Source: Flavihumibacter sp. UBA7668 (GTDB lineage Bacteria; Bacteroidota; Bacteroidia; Chitinophagales; Chitinophagaceae). Taken from it: DNA of 64,000 bases. The DNA lies in assembly GCF_002483205.1 (NCBI RefSeq), contig NZ_DLHM01000007.1, positions 1,181,334 through 1,245,333 of the forward strand. The letters are read 5' to 3'. Positions within the stretch are counted from its first letter, which is position 1. Each line of letters begins with the position of its first letter. Below the pieces are notes generated by a model. The model saw only the letters and a list, made by a program, of their open reading frames with translations, was not told the DNA's origin and did no database searches. The position numbers and the translations under genes are program-made. Positions 25,386-34,667 of the stretch are shown one piece after another.

Positions 25386-26090
25386 ATGAAACAGATTTCG
25401 AGGTTCAGTCATTTTGGAGAATTAAGTGATAAGGATTATTTCCGGATAGCGTTGTCTGTGGATTGTGTAATCTTTGGTTTCGAGGATGGAGAACTGAAGG
25501 TTTTGGTTATTAAATGTAATATCAAGGAATATAAGGGCATGTGGTCTTTATTGGGAGATTTGGTGAAGCCCGATGAAGATATCAATTCGGCCTCCTATCG
25601 GATTTTGAAGGAAAGAACCGGACTGGATGACGTGTACCTCGAACAGGTTCATACATTTGGTAAAGTGAATCGCCACCCTGCCGGAAGGGTAATAACCACA
25701 GCGTATTTTTCACTGGTAAATATCAAGGATCATCAGTTGAAATTATCGGATAATGAATTGCATTGGCATCCGGTAAAAGACATTGCAGAAATGGCGTTTG
25801 ACCATAAAAGTATTCTTGATACCTGTCTGGATCGACTGCGTGAAAAAGTGGATGATCAGCCGGTTGTATTTAATCTGCTACCCAAGAAATTCTCTCTTCG
25901 TGAATTGCAAAGTGTATATGAAGCAGTTTTGAATTGCGAATTGGATCGCCGGAATTTCCGCAAAAAATTCTTCATGATGGACTGGCTGGTGGATCTTAAT
26001 GAACTGGAGGAAGATGTGCCCCACCGTCCGGGTAAACTATACAAATTCAACGCTGCGAAATTTGCCAAAAAAGCAAAAAAAATCTCCTGA
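25386..26090 (+). CDS. Nudix-related transcriptional regulator (NrtR/AraR type)
   Basis: The 234-residue protein has an N-terminal Nudix fold (about 20-150) and a C-terminal winged helix (about 162-215, KKFSLRELQSVYEAVLN, then DRRNFRKKFF). Nudix regulators such as NrtR and Bacteroides AraR bind sugar or nucleotide effectors and control sugar genes. The Nudix box (residues 57-80) is degraded: the REUxEE core reads RILKER, so hydrolysis is unlikely and a sensor role is favoured. It sits 10 bases after the amylase gene and before susC. Two matching palindromes flank it, making it the likely local regulator. Confidence 0.85.
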   Translation: MKQISRFSHFGELSDKDYFRIALSVDCVIFGFEDGELKVLVIKCNIKEYKGMWSLLGDLVKPDEDINSASYRILKERTGLDDVYLEQVHTFGKVNRHPAGRVITTAYFSLVNIKDHQLKLSDNELHWHPVKDIAEMAFDHKSILDTCLDRLREKVDDQPVVFNLLPKKFSLRELQSVYEAVLNCELDRRNFRKKFFMMDWLVDLNELEEDVPHRPGKLYKFNAAKFAKKAKKIS

Positions 26091-26236
26091 GCAGCCACTT
26101 GTTTTTCCTTCTTAATGACTGGATAAATTGATTTACACAGGTTTATGCCCTGCGTCAGGAAATCATGTGTAGTCTTTGGTTTCAGCGTAAAAAAAATCTT
26201 TAACAAATGTTAAATTCTAGAAATTTTATTTCTATG

Positions 26237-26281
26237 TTTGTGTACTTTTTACACATTTTTAATATGTAGAAAGTACACAAA
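26237..26281. promoter_or_regulatory. Candidate operator region before susC
   Basis: The 17-base palindrome TGTGTA-N5-TACACA (26239-26255) matches the amylase site. It lies within a wider inverted repeat: TTTGTGTACTTT (26237-26248) and AAAGTACACAAA (26270-26281) are perfect 12-base complements with centres 33 bases apart. TTG at 26238-26240 with TAATATGT 19 bases on could be the promoter, though this -7 box is weak. Confidence 0.6.
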
Positions 26282-26328
26282 GCCGGCTTAACGATTTCTT
26301 TATTATAAAAAACGCAACACGCACGATT

Positions 26329-29295
26329 ATGTCATTGAAACGTCTGCTTAAGATTGCCTTGCCGTTATTGTTTCTTACACTACTGCAGCAGGGCGTTCAT
26401 GCACAAACCAAAACAATCTCCGGAAAGGTTACAGACAGAAAGGACGGTACACCAATTGTGGGTGCTTCTGTACTGGTAAAAGGATCCAGTACCGGAGTTC
26501 AAACAGCTAGTGACGGTTCATTCAGTATTACCGTTTCGGAATCAGCCAGAGTGCTGGTTATATCCTCCGTAGGATTTGCCAGTCAGGAAATTTCAACTGC
26601 TGCTTCCAGTTTCAACATTTCATTGGGACCCGATAATGCTGCATTGGGAGAAGTGGTTGTGGTTGCCTATGGAACCAGAAAAAAATCAGATTTAACCGGT
26701 GCTGTAACATCTGTAACAGCCAAAGAATTCCAGAAGGGAGTGATCAACTCACCGGAGCAATTGCTAACTGGTAAAGTGGCAGGTTTACAGGTAACCACCG
26801 GTGGGGGGTCAGCAGGTGGAGGAAGCAGGATCCGGATTCGTGGTGGTGCGTCTCTTAACTCAAGTAATGATCCACTGATTGTAGTAGACGGAGTTCCCCT
26901 CGATGGTGGTGGTGTAAGTGGTTCCGCGAATATTCTGAATACCATCAATCCGAATGATATCGAATCAATGAACGTATTGAAAGATGCAGCAGCTACCGCA
27001 TTGTATGGTTCCCGCGCTTCCAATGGTGTGTTGATCATTACTACAAAAAAAGGCACCAGCGGAAAGCCAAAATTTAATTTCAATTCTACATTATCACTTG
27101 GTCAGCTAACAGATCAGGTAGATGTATTGTCTGCAAGTGAAATCAGAAACCTGATTCAGGAAGAAGGCAATGAATCTTTTCTCAACTTGCTGGGGTCAGC
27201 CAATACCAACTGGCAGGATGAAATCTTTCAGGATGCAATTGGATTCGATAACAATTTCAACGTAAGCGGTTCATTGGGAAAAAAATTGCCTTACCGTTTA
27301 TCGGTGGGTTATCTGAATCAGGAAGGAACCTTAAAAACAAATGAATTTGATCGCTTTTCTACGGCGCTTAATCTTAATCCTAAATTTTTTGATGATCATC
27401 TGACTTTAAATGTTGCAGTGAAAACAGCAAGTACCTCCAATCGTTTTGCGGATGAAGGTGCAATTGGTGCAGCTGTAACATTTGATCCAACACAGCCGGT
27501 ATACAGTGGAAAGCAGGAGTGGGGTGGTTATTACGAATGGCTGCAATCCGATGATTTACCGATTAATCTGGCAACCCGGAATCCGGTTTCCTTACTGAAC
27601 CTGAGGGATAATCGCTCCAATGTTTTTCGTTTTATCGGAAACGTACAGGCGGATTACAAACTTCATTTTCTTCCCGATTTACATGTATTGGTAAACCTGG
27701 GGGTGGAGTACAATGAAGGAGAAGGTCGTGATATATTTGATAAACGTTCTGCTACCAATTTCCGCACCAACGGACGGGTATCTCAATACCAGCAGATGAA
27801 ACGCAACCAGCTCGCTGATTTCTCCTTGTTTTATACAAAAGATCTGACTTCCATCAATAGTAAATTTGATGTATTGGTGGGTCATAGCTACCAGGATTTC
27901 CTCATTAAGAATTATAATTTCTCCGCTTTTGGTCAGGATGGAAGACTGATTCCGGGTTCTACTCCGAATTTTCCATTTGATGAGCCAAGGTATCGCCTGG
28001 AATCTTACCTGGGGCGGTTAAACTATACACTGGCAAATAAATACTTGTTGACCGCTTCCATTCGTCGGGATGCGAGTTCTAAATTTTCTCCTGATACCAG
28101 GGTGGGATATTTCCCTGCAGTTGCACTGGCCTGGAGAATGAATGAAGAATTCTTTAGCAGCAGCAATACAGTTAGTGATTTAAAACTTCGTTTAAGCTGG
28201 GGTGTTACCGGGCAACAGGATATCGGTGATTTTTATTCTTATCTGCCAAGATATACTGCCAGTACACAAACCGCACAATACCAGTTTGGAAATACCTTTT
28301 ATTCGTATTTACGTCCGGCTGGCTATGATCCCAATATCAAATGGGAAACTACCACCACTGCGAATATTGGATTGGACTTTGGGTTCTTTGGTAACCGAAT
28401 CTCAGGTAGTATCGATGTATATCAGAAGAAAACAGAAGACCTGTTGAGTACCGTGCCGGTAGCCCCTGGTTCGAACTTTGTAAATCAATTGACAACTAAC
28501 GTAGGGAATATTGAAAACAAAGGAGTTGAATTTGTATTAAACACAGTACCGGTTCGTACCAATAACCTAACCTGGGATCTTGGATTCAATGTGACGTTTC
28601 AGGATGTAAAAATCACGAATCTTTTAAAACAGGAGGATGCCTCCTTTACCGGAATTGATGTGCTCGGCATTCAGGGAGGTACAGGTAATACAATAGCCAA
28701 ACATGTGGTAGGCTATCGTCCCTATACTTATTTTGTTTACAAGCAGATTTATGATCCGGCAACCAATAAACCGATTGAAGGATTATACGAAGATCTCAAT
28801 CGGGATGGAACGATCAATCAATCGGATCGATATCTCTACAAGCAGGGTGCACCTGATTTTCTTTTTGGGATTAACACACAGGTCAATTATAAGCGGTTTA
28901 TGGTTGGATTGGCAGGCCATGGAACAACAGGAAACTACCTGTACAATAACCTGAATTCAGAACGCGCCGCCTTCCGGAATGTACAGAACCCGATCAATTT
29001 TATACAGAATACCACCCGTAGTTATTATAATACCGGCTTCTTTAATAACCAATACCTGTCGGATCATTACATTGAGAATGCGTCCTTTTTCCGGTTGGAT
29101 AATATAAACCTCGGTTACACTGTAGGGCAGGTATTTCAGGGAAGAGCCAATATGCGTCTTGGGGTTAGTATCCAGAATGTTTTCATCATAACGAAGTATT
29201 CCGGACTTGATCCTGAACTCGCAAATGATGGAGTGGATAATACCATTTATCCTCGTCCGCGTATTTACTCATTGGGTATGAACCTCGATTTTTAA
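26329..29295 (+). CDS. susC: SusC/RagA TonB-dependent outer-membrane transporter
   Basis: SusC imports oligosaccharides across the outer membrane with energy from TonB. The 988-residue protein has a signal peptide (1-25), a carboxypeptidase-regulatory-like domain (about 30-115, ISGKVTDRKDGTPIVGASVL), a TonB-dependent plug (about 125-245) with the SNGVLIITTKKG signature, and a large C-terminal barrel ending SLGMNLDF. It precedes susD by 18 bases, the obligate pairing. The amylase and SusE/F-like neighbours make starch or maltodextrin the likely substrate. Confidence 0.96.
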   Translation: MSLKRLLKIALPLLFLTLLQQGVHAQTKTISGKVTDRKDGTPIVGASVLVKGSSTGVQTASDGSFSITVSESARVLVISSVGFASQEISTAASSFNISLGPDNAALGEVVVVAYGTRKKSDLTGAVTSVTAKEFQKGVINSPEQLLTGKVAGLQVTTGGGSAGGGSRIRIRGGASLNSSNDPLIVVDGVPLDGGGVSGSANILNTINPNDIESMNVLKDAAATALYGSRASNGVLIITTKKGTSGKPKFNFNSTLSLGQLTDQVDVLSASEIRNLIQEEGNESFLNLLGSANTNWQDEIFQDAIGFDNNFNVSGSLGKKLPYRLSVGYLNQEGTLKTNEFDRFSTALNLNPKFFDDHLTLNVAVKTASTSNRFADEGAIGAAVTFDPTQPVYSGKQEWGGYYEWLQSDDLPINLATRNPVSLLNLRDNRSNVFRFIGNVQADYKLHFLPDLHVLVNLGVEYNEGEGRDIFDKRSATNFRTNGRVSQYQQMKRNQLADFSLFYTKDLTSINSKFDVLVGHSYQDFLIKNYNFSAFGQDGRLIPGSTPNFPFDEPRYRLESYLGRLNYTLANKYLLTASIRRDASSKFSPDTRVGYFPAVALAWRMNEEFFSSSNTVSDLKLRLSWGVTGQQDIGDFYSYLPRYTASTQTAQYQFGNTFYSYLRPAGYDPNIKWETTTTANIGLDFGFFGNRISGSIDVYQKKTEDLLSTVPVAPGSNFVNQLTTNVGNIENKGVEFVLNTVPVRTNNLTWDLGFNVTFQDVKITNLLKQEDASFTGIDVLGIQGGTGNTIAKHVVGYRPYTYFVYKQIYDPATNKPIEGLYEDLNRDGTINQSDRYLYKQGAPDFLFGINTQVNYKRFMVGLAGHGTTGNYLYNNLNSERAAFRNVQNPINFIQNTTRSYYNTGFFNNQYLSDHYIENASFFRLDNINLGYTVGQVFQGRANMRLGVSIQNVFIITKYSGLDPELANDGVDNTIYPRPRIYSLGMNLDF

Positions 29296-29313
29296 TCAAC
29301 AATTGTTTGCAGT

Positions 29314-30915
29314 ATGAAAAATTTGATCAAATCAAAATTTGCGATAGTGGTGTTGGGCGCAACATTGTTGGGCTCCTGCGCTAAAAAACTGGATTTATTT
29401 CCAACCAACGATTTAACACCTCAAACGGCTTATGCCACACCCGAAGGATATAAAGCCGTACTTGCCAAGATTTATGGTGGAATGGCTACAACAGGTAATG
29501 CTGGTCCGGCTGGACAATCAGATATCCAGGGACTGGATGAAGGATCGCAATCACCGTTTATCCGTGGATTTTTTAACTGTCAGGAATTACCGACAGATGA
29601 GGCGGTGGTTGCCTGGAATGACCAGACCATTCAGGATTTTCATGCATTAAGATGGAATGCTGGTGATCCATTTATTTTAGGAATGTATGCCCGTCCGGTT
29701 TATAATATCACGATCTCTAATGAGTACTTACGGGAAGCAACAGACGAAAATATAGCAGCACGTGGAATCACCGGAACTGCTGCTTCAGAAATTGCCGGCA
29801 CCCGTGCAGAAGTTCGGTTCCTTCGTGCTTTTAATTATTGGGTAATGCTGGACCTGTTTGGTAAGTCCACTTTTGTTACTGAAGTGGACCGGATCGGAAC
29901 AGCCCTTCCACGGGAAATTTCAAGAGCGGATTTGTTTGCATACATCGAAACCGAATTGAAAGCGATTGAGACGGAATTGGGGGCAGCCAGATCCATTGAA
30001 TATGGTCGGGTTGATCAGGGAGCTGCCTGGGCCTTACTTGCAAGATTATACCTGAATGCGGAAGTTTATACAGGAACTCCCCGATATACAGATGCATTGA
30101 CTTATGCTAAAAAAGTTATTGATGCCGGCTATGAATTGCATCCGAATTATCGGGAAGTATTTATGGCAGACAATGATAAGGCTGCAAGTGAGTTTATGTA
30201 TGTTATCAATTGTGATGGTTTGAGAACGCAGAGTTTTGGTAATACCACCTTTTTTATACATGCTGCTTCCGGTGATAATTTCGCAGAATATGGGACCAAT
30301 GGTGGCTGGTACGGCTATCGCGCTACAACAGCATTGGCCAATAAGTTTGCGGATCAATCCGGTAATACGGATCAGCGGGCTATGTTTTCCAATCTTGCCA
30401 ATGGAACCATTAATGCATTGAGTGATTTTGCTCAGGGTGTATGGGTTCGCAAGTATGTTAATATCCGGTCAGATGGTCAGCCGGTGAGTGATGTGAATAA
30501 AGAGTTTGCAGATATCGATTTTCCTGTTTTTCGGTTGTCAGAAATGATTCTGATTTATGCAGAAGCCCATTTGCGTGGCGGTGGGGGAGACCTTTCTACC
30601 GCACTGGCGCAGATGAACCGGATACGCTTTCGTGCCTATGGACAGAGTTATGGTCCGAATGATGTGGGACGGTTGATTTCAGCTGATTTAACTATACAGA
30701 ATATTCTGGATGAGCGTGCGCGGGAATTGTATTGGGAAGGTCATCGCCGTACAGATTTGATTCGCTATGGACAGCTTACAACCGGTGCCTATTTATGGCC
30801 CTGGAAAGGAGGGGTTTCATCCGGTTCAGCAGTTGATGAAAAATATAATCTATTCCCCATTCCTGCTACGAATCGAACAGCCAATCCGAATCTTGGTCAG
30901 AATACCGGTTATTAA
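29314..30915 (+). CDS. susD: SusD/RagB glycan-binding lipoprotein
   Basis: SusD caps the SusC channel and binds glycan at the cell surface. The lipobox LLGSC places the lipid-bearing cysteine near residue 22. The TPR-like helical SusD fold is recognisable by RAEVRFLRAFNYWVMLDLFG, AAWALLARLYLNAEVY and the C-terminal ILDERARELYWEGHRRTDLIRYG (split here at ELY / WEG). The protein ends LFPIPATNRTANPNLGQN, a standard SusD ending. The 533-residue length is normal. Confidence 0.96.
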   Translation: MKNLIKSKFAIVVLGATLLGSCAKKLDLFPTNDLTPQTAYATPEGYKAVLAKIYGGMATTGNAGPAGQSDIQGLDEGSQSPFIRGFFNCQELPTDEAVVAWNDQTIQDFHALRWNAGDPFILGMYARPVYNITISNEYLREATDENIAARGITGTAASEIAGTRAEVRFLRAFNYWVMLDLFGKSTFVTEVDRIGTALPREISRADLFAYIETELKAIETELGAARSIEYGRVDQGAAWALLARLYLNAEVYTGTPRYTDALTYAKKVIDAGYELHPNYREVFMADNDKAASEFMYVINCDGLRTQSFGNTTFFIHAASGDNFAEYGTNGGWYGYRATTALANKFADQSGNTDQRAMFSNLANGTINALSDFAQGVWVRKYVNIRSDGQPVSDVNKEFADIDFPVFRLSEMILIYAEAHLRGGGGDLSTALAQMNRIRFRAYGQSYGPNDVGRLISADLTIQNILDERARELYWEGHRRTDLIRYGQLTTGAYLWPWKGGVSSGSAVDEKYNLFPIPATNRTANPNLGQNTGY

Positions 30916-30936
30916 TCAAAGCAAAAAATTAGTGAT

Positions 30937-31761
30937 ATGAAACGCTTATCAATATTTTTTCTTTTTATAATTCTTTTAGGCACATTAATGTCCTGTGAGA
31001 AAGAAGAAAATAGAATTTATCTGGAACAAAATGAAGTGCCTGTGTTAAGTGCAAGTACCTTAACGCCGGCATTGAATGCGGCGGACTCCCTGAAGGAGGC
31101 CATAAAATTCAGTTGGACAAATCCTGAATTCAGATTTACGACAGGGGTCAATTCACAGGATGTAAATTATATTCTTGAAATTGATACTGCGGGAGCAAAT
31201 TTTACTGGTACTGATAAAGTATCATTGGGTATCAACAGAGAATTAACCCGCTCATTCCAGGTTCGTGAACTGAACGATTTTATATTGAATACACTGAAGA
31301 TGGCAAATAGTGTGGAGCATAGTCTGGAAGCCAGGGTCAAAGCTTCAATTGGCACATCGGCTGCTTCTGCGTTCTCCAATAATATTTCGTTTAAAGCTAC
31401 ACCATATGCAATTCCTCCAAAGGTCACACCTCCGGCAACCGGACGGTTGTTTATCGTTGGAAATGCTACGCCTGCAGGCTGGAACAATCCGGTACCGGAA
31501 GCTACAAATGAGTTCACAAAAATAAGTGAAACATTGTATGAGCTTACCATAAGCCTGGTAGGAGGTGGAAACTACCTGCTGCTACCAACCAACGGTGACT
31601 GGACAAAATATGCTGTTACGGAAAATAGTATTGCAGGGCTTTCTGAGGGCGGTGATTTTATTTACAATAGCGGCGAAGATTTCCCTGGTCCGGCTGCTGC
31701 TGGTACATATAAAATTACGGTGGATTTTCAACGGGGAAAATTTACTGTTATCAAGCAGTAA
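30937..31761 (+). CDS. SusE-like outer-membrane lipoprotein, one starch-binding module
   Basis: The 274-residue lipoprotein (lipobox LMSC near residue 20) has an N-terminal SusE domain with the family phrase EAIKFSWTNPEF. One C-terminal module (from about 160, GRLFIVGNATPAGWNNPVPE) resembles the CBM58-like repeats of SusE/SusF. SusE helps hold glycans at the cell surface. It follows susD by 21 bases and precedes the related two-module protein by 27, so the four sus genes form one operon. Confidence 0.88.
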   Translation: MKRLSIFFLFIILLGTLMSCEKEENRIYLEQNEVPVLSASTLTPALNAADSLKEAIKFSWTNPEFRFTTGVNSQDVNYILEIDTAGANFTGTDKVSLGINRELTRSFQVRELNDFILNTLKMANSVEHSLEARVKASIGTSAASAFSNNISFKATPYAIPPKVTPPATGRLFIVGNATPAGWNNPVPEATNEFTKISETLYELTISLVGGGNYLLLPTNGDWTKYAVTENSIAGLSEGGDFIYNSGEDFPGPAAAGTYKITVDFQRGKFTVIKQ

Positions 31762-31788
31762 GTAGTGTAACCATTAAAGAAATAAATC

Positions 31789-32937
31789 ATGAACAACATA
31801 ATAAAATTAATAAGCAGTCTATTGCTTGGTGCAATGCTGCTGATTGGATGCGATAAAGCAGATGATCTTCCATATTATGAAAACGGAATAGAGCCGTCGA
31901 TTACTGTTTCGGCGAATACAATAGCTCCGGTACCATCTGATTCGCTGGAAACGGGCTTGGTGGTTAATTGGACCAATCCCGGTTATGCAGCTGATACAGC
32001 CGGATTTAAATATGTTATTGAAATTGATCAGGTTGGTAATAATTTTTCTAAAGCAAATCAGCGGGTATTGACAGGGGCTTTATCAACCAGTTATCTCAAC
32101 AAAGAACTCAATACATTCTTATTGGACAGAGGCTTTGAATTTAATACGCCCTATGATATGGAATTGCGGGTGATTTCTTCCTATCCGAATAATAATGAGC
32201 GTCGGTTTTCGAATGTTTTGCCTATTCGAATGACACCTTACAAAGTACCTCCTAAAGTTGCGCTTCCTGAAAGCGGCCGGTTGTTTTTGGTTGGTAGTGC
32301 AACACAGGGCGACTGGACGAATCCGGTTTCGGTGCCAACTCAGGAGTTTTCGCGCATTTCAGAAACAGTATTTGCGGGAGTTTTTGATTTGAAAGCGAAT
32401 GGGGAGTACCTGGTATTGCCTATGAACGGACTTTGGGATCAAAAATATTCTGTTGCAAATAAGGGCCTGAGTGGCTTATCGGCAGGTGGAGATTTTGGAT
32501 TTGGGTTGAATGACAATATACCCGGACCAGCAACAGCCGGACTATATAAAATTGAATTGGATTTTCAGTCGGGCAAGTTTGTAGTAACCCCATTTGCGGA
32601 TGCAGAATTGCCTTCCGCTTTGTTTATGGTTGGCAATGCTACTCCGGGACAATGGAATAATCCGGTACCTGTTCCGAGCCAGCAGTTTACCCGGTTAAAT
32701 TCCGTAGAGTATGAACTCACGCTAGAACTCAATGGGAATTCGGAGTATCTTTTATTGCCTGAAAATGGTAACTGGAATAAAAAATATGCTGTTGCCAATA
32801 ATACATTACCCGGATTGCGGGAGGGTGGTGTAATGGGGTTCAACCTTGCCTCCAATATACCTGGTCCCGTTAATTCCGGCACTTACAAAATCAAGGTGAA
32901 TTTTGCAACCCACAGTTATTTGGTAACTCCACTTTAG
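31789..32937 (+). CDS. SusE/SusF-like outer-membrane lipoprotein, two starch-binding modules
   Basis: The 382-residue lipoprotein (lipobox LLIGC) has a SusE N-domain followed by two copies of the module seen once in the upstream gene. They begin near residue 164 (GRLFLVGSATQGDWTNPV) and residue 278 (LFMVGNATPGQWNNPVPV). The copies share the tail NIPGPA/V-x5-GxYKI and probably arose by internal duplication. The role is surface starch binding, as in SusF. It ends the sus operon, and the first member of the large hairpin repeat family begins 9 bases after its stop. Confidence 0.87.
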   Translation: MNNIIKLISSLLLGAMLLIGCDKADDLPYYENGIEPSITVSANTIAPVPSDSLETGLVVNWTNPGYAADTAGFKYVIEIDQVGNNFSKANQRVLTGALSTSYLNKELNTFLLDRGFEFNTPYDMELRVISSYPNNNERRFSNVLPIRMTPYKVPPKVALPESGRLFLVGSATQGDWTNPVSVPTQEFSRISETVFAGVFDLKANGEYLVLPMNGLWDQKYSVANKGLSGLSAGGDFGFGLNDNIPGPATAGLYKIELDFQSGKFVVTPFADAELPSALFMVGNATPGQWNNPVPVPSQQFTRLNSVEYELTLELNGNSEYLLLPENGNWNKKYAVANNTLPGLREGGVMGFNLASNIPGPVNSGTYKIKVNFATHSYLVTPL

Positions 32938-32946
32938 GTGTCAAAA

Positions 32947-32995
32947 AGGTATCAGACACATGTTAGGACAATGTTCTAACATGTGTCTGATACCT
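32947..32995. repeat. Hairpin repeat, copy A (susF-like / HD gene)
   Basis: Perfect 20-base arms (32947-32966 and 32976-32995) enclose a 9-base loop. Each arm carries the unit TCAGACACATGTTAG. It lies between convergent genes, and its right arm encodes the last residues and stop codon of the HD protein. Copies B (36543) and C (41892) share the unit. Confidence 0.9.
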
Positions 32996-33587
32996 CTCTC
33001 TGATGTGTAAGGATAAACCCGATTATTTCTTCCAGCGTAAAATCTATCCTGCTGAGGGCATCCTGGATTTCCTCTCGGTTTACCTGAGCGGCGAAGGAGG
33101 GAGTCTTCAGTTTTTTGAGTACTGATTTCACATCCATCCCTTCGTATTGAGTGGGACGGATCAATGCAGCGGCATGAATGAACCCTGAAAGTTCATCAAA
33201 CACATAGATCATTTTCTCCATTGTTGTTTCCGGCTCCACACCAAAATGACGCGGACCATGACAGGCAATGGTTCGAATGATGGTTGGATCCACCTGTCGG
33301 TTCTCCAGTTCTTCTATTATACGGCTACAGTGCTGATCAGGATATTTCTCCCAATCCGCATCATGTAGTACACCTGCCAGCCACCATTTGTGTGCTTCTG
33401 ATACGGGCAACCCTTCTTTTTCCAACGCCCAGGATTTCATAACTGCGCCAACCTGCAGCATATGCAGGCGAAGTCGTTCATTTGGTACCCATTCATTAAG
33501 TAAAGCCAATGCTTCCGCTTCGGAAAGTACCCGATCTGCATGTGCCGGATTGCCAAAACTTGACCGGCCAAGGTTCAAATCTGCCAT
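32976..33587 (-). CDS. HD-domain hydrolase
   Basis: The 203-residue protein has the HD metal-binding pattern: LHMLQVGAVMKSWA, then LAGVLHDADWEKYP with the HD pair, and TIACHG. This resembles small HDIG hydrolases of the KaiC/YedJ-like type annotated as HAD or HD superfamily hydrolases. The substrate is unknown. Its last codons (VSDTC plus stop) are read from the right arm of hairpin repeat A, so the original C-terminus was probably changed when the repeat arrived. It is transcribed alone, convergent with the sus operon. Confidence 0.78.
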   Translation of the reverse strand: MADLNLGRSSFGNPAHADRVLSEAEALALLNEWVPNERLRLHMLQVGAVMKSWALEKEGLPVSEAHKWWLAGVLHDADWEKYPDQHCSRIIEELENRQVDPTIIRTIACHGPRHFGVEPETTMEKMIYVFDELSGFIHAAALIRPTQYEGMDVKSVLKKLKTPSFAAQVNREEIQDALSRIDFTLEEIIGFILTHQREVSDTC

Positions 33588-33666
33588 CTATAAAAATTTA
33601 GTGTAAAAATGTTTATTGATAATCAATTGGTTACAAATGCATGATTAAAATTAGTGATGAAATTTG

Positions 33667-33698
33667 TTGGTAAAATGCATCGCTTCCGCCTACCTTTG
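33667..33698 (+). promoter_or_regulatory. Promoter of the rplM operon
   Basis: TTG (33667-33669) and a perfect TACCTTTG (33691-33698) are 21 bases apart. The leader to the rplM ATG is about 60 bases. Confidence 0.6.
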
Positions 33699-33723
33699 CG
33701 CTCCGAATTATTTCATCATTCCA

Positions 33724-33743
33724 GTTACCGGGATGGCGGTAAC
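33724..33743 (+). promoter_or_regulatory. Hairpin in the rplM leader
   Basis: GTTACC and GGTAAC form a 6-base stem with an 8-base loop 18 bases before the rplM start. Autogenous control by L13, known in other bacteria, is possible but unproven here. Confidence 0.35.
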
Positions 33744-33761
33744 GGACTAAATTAAGTTTAA

Positions 33762-34205
33762 ATGAGCAAATTACATTTCACCACCAAGCATGCGAACGAG
33801 GCTACAGTACAGCGTAACTGGTACGTTGTAGATGGTACCAATCAAACCGTAGGACGCATGTGTGCCAGAATCGCGGCCGTACTTCGTGGTAAGAACAAAG
33901 CGTATTACACTCCTCATGTTGATTGTGGAGATTTCATCGTCGTTATCAATGCCGACAAAATTCAGTTCACTGGTCAGAAGCTGGATCAGAAAGTGTACGA
34001 AAATTTCAGTGGTTATCCAGGTGGACGTAAAGAAGAGGTTGCAAAAGATCTGTTGAAACGTCGTCCGGAAGTGATTATCGAGCGTGCTGTAAAAGGTATG
34101 TTGCCGAAAAATCGCCTTGGCCGCAAAATGTACAAGAAGTTGTTTGTATATGCCGGTGATAGCCACCCGCACACTGCACAGCAACCGAAAGAACTGAAAT
34201 TTTAA
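33762..34205 (+). CDS. rplM: 50S ribosomal protein L13
   Basis: L13 is an early-assembly protein of the large ribosomal subunit. The WYVVDGTNQTVGRMCARIA start, YTPHVDCGDFIVVINADKI and the C-terminal GMLPKNRLGRKMYKKLFVY are diagnostic. The 147-residue length is standard. It opens the rplM-rpsI-rpsB-tsf cluster, an order usual in Bacteroidota, with 30 bases to rpsI. Confidence 0.98.
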   Translation: MSKLHFTTKHANEATVQRNWYVVDGTNQTVGRMCARIAAVLRGKNKAYYTPHVDCGDFIVVINADKIQFTGQKLDQKVYENFSGYPGGRKEEVAKDLLKRRPEVIIERAVKGMLPKNRLGRKMYKKLFVYAGDSHPHTAQQPKELKF

Positions 34206-34235
34206 TCACCAATCATTATCTCAAATTCCGAATAG

Positions 34236-34625
34236 ATGGAAAAGCAAAAAAACGGATTAGGCCGTCGTAAGGAAGCTGTGACACGTGTGTTCCTCAGCAA
34301 AGGCGAAGGTAAAATCACTATAAACAACAAGGATTACAAAGTATATTTTCCCCTGGTTTACTTGCAAAATCAGGTAGAAGCTCCGTTGAAGGCAATCGAA
34401 GCCCTCGACAAGTTTGACATCGTAATTAATGCTACCGGTGGTGGTGTTAAAGGTCAGGCTGAAGCTGCCAAACTGGGTATTGCCCGTGCATTGCTCGAGG
34501 TAAATGCTGAATTCCGTCCAACCCTGAAGGCTGGTGGTTACTTAACCCGCGATCCCCGTGGTGTTGAACGTAAAAAACCAGGACGTAAGAAAGCCCGTAG
34601 AAGCTACCAGTTCAGCAAACGTTAA
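34236..34625 (+). CDS. rpsI: 30S ribosomal protein S9
   Basis: S9 is a small-subunit protein whose C-terminal tail contacts P-site tRNA. Family features are GRRKEAVTRVFL near the N-terminus, GGGVKGQAEAAKLGIARAL in the middle and the basic tail RKKARRSYQFSKR. At 129 residues it is full length. It lies between rplM and rpsB on the same strand, with a 42-base gap before rpsB. Confidence 0.98.
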   Translation: MEKQKNGLGRRKEAVTRVFLSKGEGKITINNKDYKVYFPLVYLQNQVEAPLKAIEALDKFDIVINATGGGVKGQAEAAKLGIARALLEVNAEFRPTLKAGGYLTRDPRGVERKKPGRKKARRSYQFSKR

Positions 34626-34667
34626 TCTGTCTGCTTCAACCTTCAAACAAAAATTAAAAAGACTACG

